A DNA stretch of 64,000 nucleotides from positions 1 to 64,000 of the forward strand of contig CANMMF010000014.1 of the NCBI GenBank assembly GCA_947498985.1, read 5' to 3'. A program made the translations under genes and the position numbers. The DNA is from an uncultured Paracoccaceae bacterium. GTDB lineage: Bacteria; Pseudomonadota; Alphaproteobacteria; Rhodobacterales; Rhodobacteraceae. Below the pieces are notes generated by a model, which had not been told where the DNA came from, ran no database searches, and saw nothing but the letters and a program-made list of their open reading frames with translations. Positions within the stretch are counted from its first letter, which is position 1. Every line of letters begins with the position of its first letter. Of the stretch, positions 61,528-64,000 are shown piece by piece.

Positions 61528-61836
61528 ATGGATGTCTTTCTCGATGACCGCAGACAAACCCCGCTTGGCTGGACCCATGTTTATTGGCCGGACCAGGCGA
61601 TTGCCCTGCTGGAGACCGGCAAAGTCAAATGCATCAGTCTTGATCATGATCTTGGTGACGATGCTCGCGGCACCGGCGCGGACGTGCTGCACTGGATATT
61701 GGAAGCGGTTCGTAAGGACGGCTTCACGCCGCCGCAAATCTTTATCCACACCGCCGATCCGCTCGCCAAGGTGCATATGCGCGCGCTGCTGGATCAGATC
61801 ACTGCATTGACGGAGCGCGCTCCAAGCGCATTGTGA
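61528..61836 (+). CDS. cREC-type cyclic-phosphate receiver-like protein
   Basis: A 102-residue protein matching the small 'cyclic-phosphate processing' receiver family: MDVFLDDRRQTPLGWTHVYW, QAIALLETGKVKCISLDHDL, GDDARGTGADVLHWI and IFIHTADPLAKVHM. DDR at the start and LDHDLG imitate the acidic pocket of response regulators. Aravind-type analyses place it with nucleotide-signalling systems; function untested. AAAAGGAGCG is the ribosome site for ATG 61528. Confidence 0.75.
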   Translation: MDVFLDDRRQTPLGWTHVYWPDQAIALLETGKVKCISLDHDLGDDARGTGADVLHWILEAVRKDGFTPPQIFIHTADPLAKVHMRALLDQITALTERAPSAL

Positions 61837-61913
61837 CCAGCTTGTGCGCAAGAAATTGATGCTGAGGTTCTCCATTTTTTTCAACAGCCGAAACCATAAT
61901 TGAGGATCATTCC

Positions 61914-62495
61914 ATGAGATTGACCATTGCAGAGACCGAGCTGCTTCGGGGTAAAGAGCAGCGAACCGCCGCCGCCTTAGATGCCATCAAACGCGATATG
62001 GAAGCTGCGTCCATGAATGCGAGTACCAATCACCCGCATCCAGCACCGCAGCATTGTCATCCCGGTTGGTATTCGGCGTTTGGCGAATTCGGCGAAGTTC
62101 GCGATTGCCTTGTCAGCGAGTACAACGAAATTCACCGCCGCAGAAAGCTCCATGACAAGCTCGTCCTTCCCGAGCCTTCCGGAGAGCGCAGCTATGTGTA
62201 CACGCGGCTTGATGCCTTTGGGCATGCGGGCTCGCGCACTTTGGTTAGCGTCAGGACCTATCTTTGCCGCTACTATCTCTGGCAGCACAACGAGCGTGTC
62301 ATGCCCTGGAGCGTGGTGCTGCGGCCCGATCGCACGCTGATCCGGCAGATCACCGGCAAGCGCCATTTACGCGGACCGTGGCGCTGCTTCTTTTTCGGTG
62401 CAGGCAAGGAGCGCGCGCATGCCTTTGAGTTCTCCGAGTGGATTATTGGGCCCGATGGAAAACGCATGCGACGTCCGGCGGAAGGCGCGGAATAA
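61914..62495 (+). CDS. Hypothetical protein
   Basis: A 193-residue, His/Arg-rich cytoplasmic protein. HCHPGWYSAFGEFGEVRDCL and GKRHLRGPWRCFFFGAGKER stand out, but I recognise no domain. TTGAGGATCATTCC precedes the ATG. It is the last gene of the mobilization segment; a GTGACCA site lies 75 bases upstream (61833-61839). Confidence 0.6.
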   Translation: MRLTIAETELLRGKEQRTAAALDAIKRDMEAASMNASTNHPHPAPQHCHPGWYSAFGEFGEVRDCLVSEYNEIHRRRKLHDKLVLPEPSGERSYVYTRLDAFGHAGSRTLVSVRTYLCRYYLWQHNERVMPWSVVLRPDRTLIRQITGKRHLRGPWRCFFFGAGKERAHAFEFSEWIIGPDGKRMRRPAEGAE

Positions 62496-63052
62496 ATCGT
62501 ACGCTTGGAAAGGCACAGGTGATAGTCGAAGGCCGGAGGAATACCGCCAGGTCATACTTGACGTAACTGGTTGCAGACCGCGAAGTGCATATTGTATTTC
62601 TTGTTTCCTGCGGTGATGTGACCGTCCCGTATTGCAGCAATATCAAGAAAGACGAAGGCCGTCCTTTGGGGCGGCCCTCTTGATTTGCTGGAGTCTTGAC
62701 GAATTTCTGTAGAAACGTCATCGAGTCCGGCTCTTGAGGAACACGGCACAGATTTCGATCTGGTAATCGGGCAGACATACTACCGCTGGCGCAATCAATA
62801 TGTAGGGATGGGAACCGGCCAACTCAAAGAGCTCAAGCGAGATGCTGCCGGATTTTTGAGTGGTCTGTCCAGTTTGTAGTCTGTTTATTGCTCAGAGTGC
62901 TCAGCAACGGAGCGCTTGGTTCCGCCTCATAGTTCCTCGACAAAAACATCGTACAGTTCGGGAACTCGGTGCTTCACGGCGAAAATTGGAAAAAGCAAAG
63001 CGAGAACAATCGCAAAGATGGCCGCCAGCAATACCGGAAACCATTTTCTCCG
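62496..63052. other. Non-coding gap with one terminator-like stem
   Basis: Only short overlapping frames occur here, and none has a ribosome site and a credible protein. A stem GGCCGTCC/GGGGCGGCC with loop TTTG (62657-62676) followed by CTCTTGATTT may end transcription from the left. Base composition falls toward the right. Confidence 0.5.
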
Positions 63053-63286
63053 TCACTTGTACTGAAGCTCAATGCGCGCTTGCGAGACTTGGCCACTATC
63101 ATTGACGACAACGCGGATCGTGCGACAGGTTTCAATTGCGAGTTTGACAATATCGACGATGTGAGGGTTTTTGGTCTGGACCGCCACCGGGCCGACAAAG
63201 AACTGCCAAAATGACTCACGTGGGTCACCACTTCCAGCATCAGAGCATTCAATCGCTGTCACCAAGTCTTCTAATTCTCTGGTCAT
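63053..63286 (-). CDS. Small hypothetical protein
   Basis: A 77-residue protein (MTRELEDLVTAIECSDAGSG, then IVDIVKLAIETCRTIRVVVN and DSGQVSQARIELQ). GGAGGTAGTGGG directly before the ATG is a strong ribosome site, the main reason for calling it. No family recognised. The 63287-63622 gap to its right contains a weaker minus-strand frame (63379-63729) that clashes with the lipoprotein start. Confidence 0.5.
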   Translation of the reverse strand: MTRELEDLVTAIECSDAGSGDPRESFWQFFVGPVAVQTKNPHIVDIVKLAIETCRTIRVVVNDSGQVSQARIELQYK

Positions 63287-63622
63287 CCCACTACCTCCAA
63301 CTTCAGTGTGTGTTCGGAGTGTAGCGTCGCAACTCCACCCGATTCACGCAAGGCGCTGAAGGCAACAAATTCAACGAACTAGAGCAGCTTGCACTTAGAT
63401 CCGGCTTTTTCGGTCAAAATTACGTTGCTGGTGCCTGAAGTCGTCTTAGGCTTTGTAATCCAGGGAATTTTTGCCATTTTCCTGTGTCTTCCACTCTCAA
63501 CTTCCACTTCAATGCCCCCGTCGAAACCAAACCTCTTGAAAGGATCGAGCTTTTCGTGCCAAGTTTGTAGGAACCTTTCAATTGCTAGCTTAAATACTTG
63601 GCAGTTCGTATTTTGGGGAGGG

Positions 63623-64000
63623 ATGGGGCTGCGATTTTTTCTTCTTCTTTTTCTAATGCTTATCTTTGCTGGCTGCTCACCGAGCACAGGGGCGCAGCTG
63701 TCTGGATGGCTGACGGAAGATTCTGACATGATTGCTCAATCGCGCCCGGCGGTTCAACCTAAAAAAGGTGAAGCGCGTGTGCTAAGAGACGAGGGAACCA
63801 ACGGGTTACGGGTGTATATTTCTCCCAAGCCAACATCTGCGCTCACGAATTCGACTGTACCTGCTAGTCGGGAAGTGATTGTAGAATTCGAGGCAGCCAG
63901 CTCGCTTGGGGTAAGTGTGGAGAGGGTAGTTCTCCCGATAACCCACTCTAATCATATCTCGATGATCAATAGCCGGCTGAGCCCATCGGGAACGCGGCTG
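63623..64000 (+). CDS. Putative lipoprotein, cut by window end
   Basis: 126 codons, open at the right edge. The N-terminus MGLRFFLLLFLMLIFAGCSP is a lipoprotein signal peptide: the lipobox IFAGC gives acylated Cys18. The mature start is Ser/Thr-rich, followed by a segment with VYISPKPTSALTNSTVPA and REVIVEFEAASSLGVSVERV that suggests a beta-sandwich. TTGGGGAGGG is a good ribosome site for ATG 63623. The gene has lower GC than the backbone. A surface-exclusion or cargo role is possible; family unknown. Confidence 0.65.
   Translation, partial: MGLRFFLLLFLMLIFAGCSPSTGAQLSGWLTEDSDMIAQSRPAVQPKKGEARVLRDEGTNGLRVYISPKPTSALTNSTVPASREVIVEFEAASSLGVSVERVVLPITHSNHISMINSRLSPSGTRL

Noticed and set aside
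63379-63729. Minus-strand 116-codon frame
   Set aside because: It overlaps the lipoprotein start by over 100 bases, lacks a good ribosome site and has no recognisable domain. The C-terminal part is not impossible as a gene, but the plus-strand lipobox and ribosome site are stronger evidence.

Overview
The window looks like chromosomal DNA of a Rhodobacterales (Roseobacter-group) alphaproteobacterium carrying a large mobile island. The inference rests on the high GC of the first 39 kb, dense head-to-tail operons with 1-13 base overlaps, a DUF1127 protein, a tripartite tricarboxylate (Tct) transporter, a compact che operon without its own receptor, and a selD gene fused to an FAD oxidoreductase next to mnmH. 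No rRNA or species marker is present, so the genus is open.

Layout. 1-3.1 kb is a junk zone: the tail of an IS3 transposase, an AT-richer exported-protein gene, a broken ORF cut by a degenerate IS481 element, and an epimerase pseudogene. 3.3-8.0 kb (minus strand) is a lanthipeptide locus: a Nif11-like precursor peptide, a cupin/JmjC-type oxygenase and a LanM with a CCG (three-cysteine, ProcM-like) zinc site. 8.1-11.7 kb (plus) is a divergent, overlapping four-gene set (unknown protein, GT8-like glycosyltransferase, sulfotransferase, TupA-type ATP-grasp), followed by a MATE exporter. 13.3-17.8 kb holds a secreted protein, a DUF1127 protein, an MddA-like methyltransferase, a homocysteine S-methyltransferase and a divergent winged-helix/BTAD regulator fused to an alpha/beta hydrolase. 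17.9-22.5 kb encodes a sulfotransferase and a 1212-residue sulfotransferase-adenylation-carrier-SGNH fusion. 22.5-28.2 kb is a tctC-tctB-tctA-CoA ligase-ketopantoate reductase operon, divergent from a ScfR/RamB-type regulator. 29.9-36.3 kb is a complete che operon (STAS, cheY, cheA, cheW, cheR, cheY, small ORF, cheB, cheD). 36.4-39.6 kb is the selD-FAD fusion convergent with mnmH.

From tRNA-Phe (39.76 kb) to the right edge the DNA is an integrative mobilizable or conjugative element. An integrase abuts the tRNA; a second integrase sits beside an attP-like site containing the 3' half of tRNA-Asp. Cargo follows: a short prokaryotic Argonaute with a frameshifted SMEK-APAZ partner, a hipBA operon extended by two unknown genes (one HEPN-like, one cyclase-like), and an unknown gene. 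The backbone comprises ardC, DUF2958, a DnaJ-like membrane protein, a VirD4 coupling protein, a stem-rich oriT candidate, mobC and a relaxase. No VirB mating-pair genes and no distal att copy are in the window, so the element probably continues past 64 kb.

The most notable signals are the short-Argonaute system; three related, multi-branched leader RNAs in front of three backbone genes (48.1, 52.7 and 54.2 kb); TGGTCAC/GTGACCA sites dispersed through the element; the lanthipeptide locus; and the sulfotransferase-NRPS-like-SGNH fusion. All family assignments come from reading motifs by eye, not from database searches.
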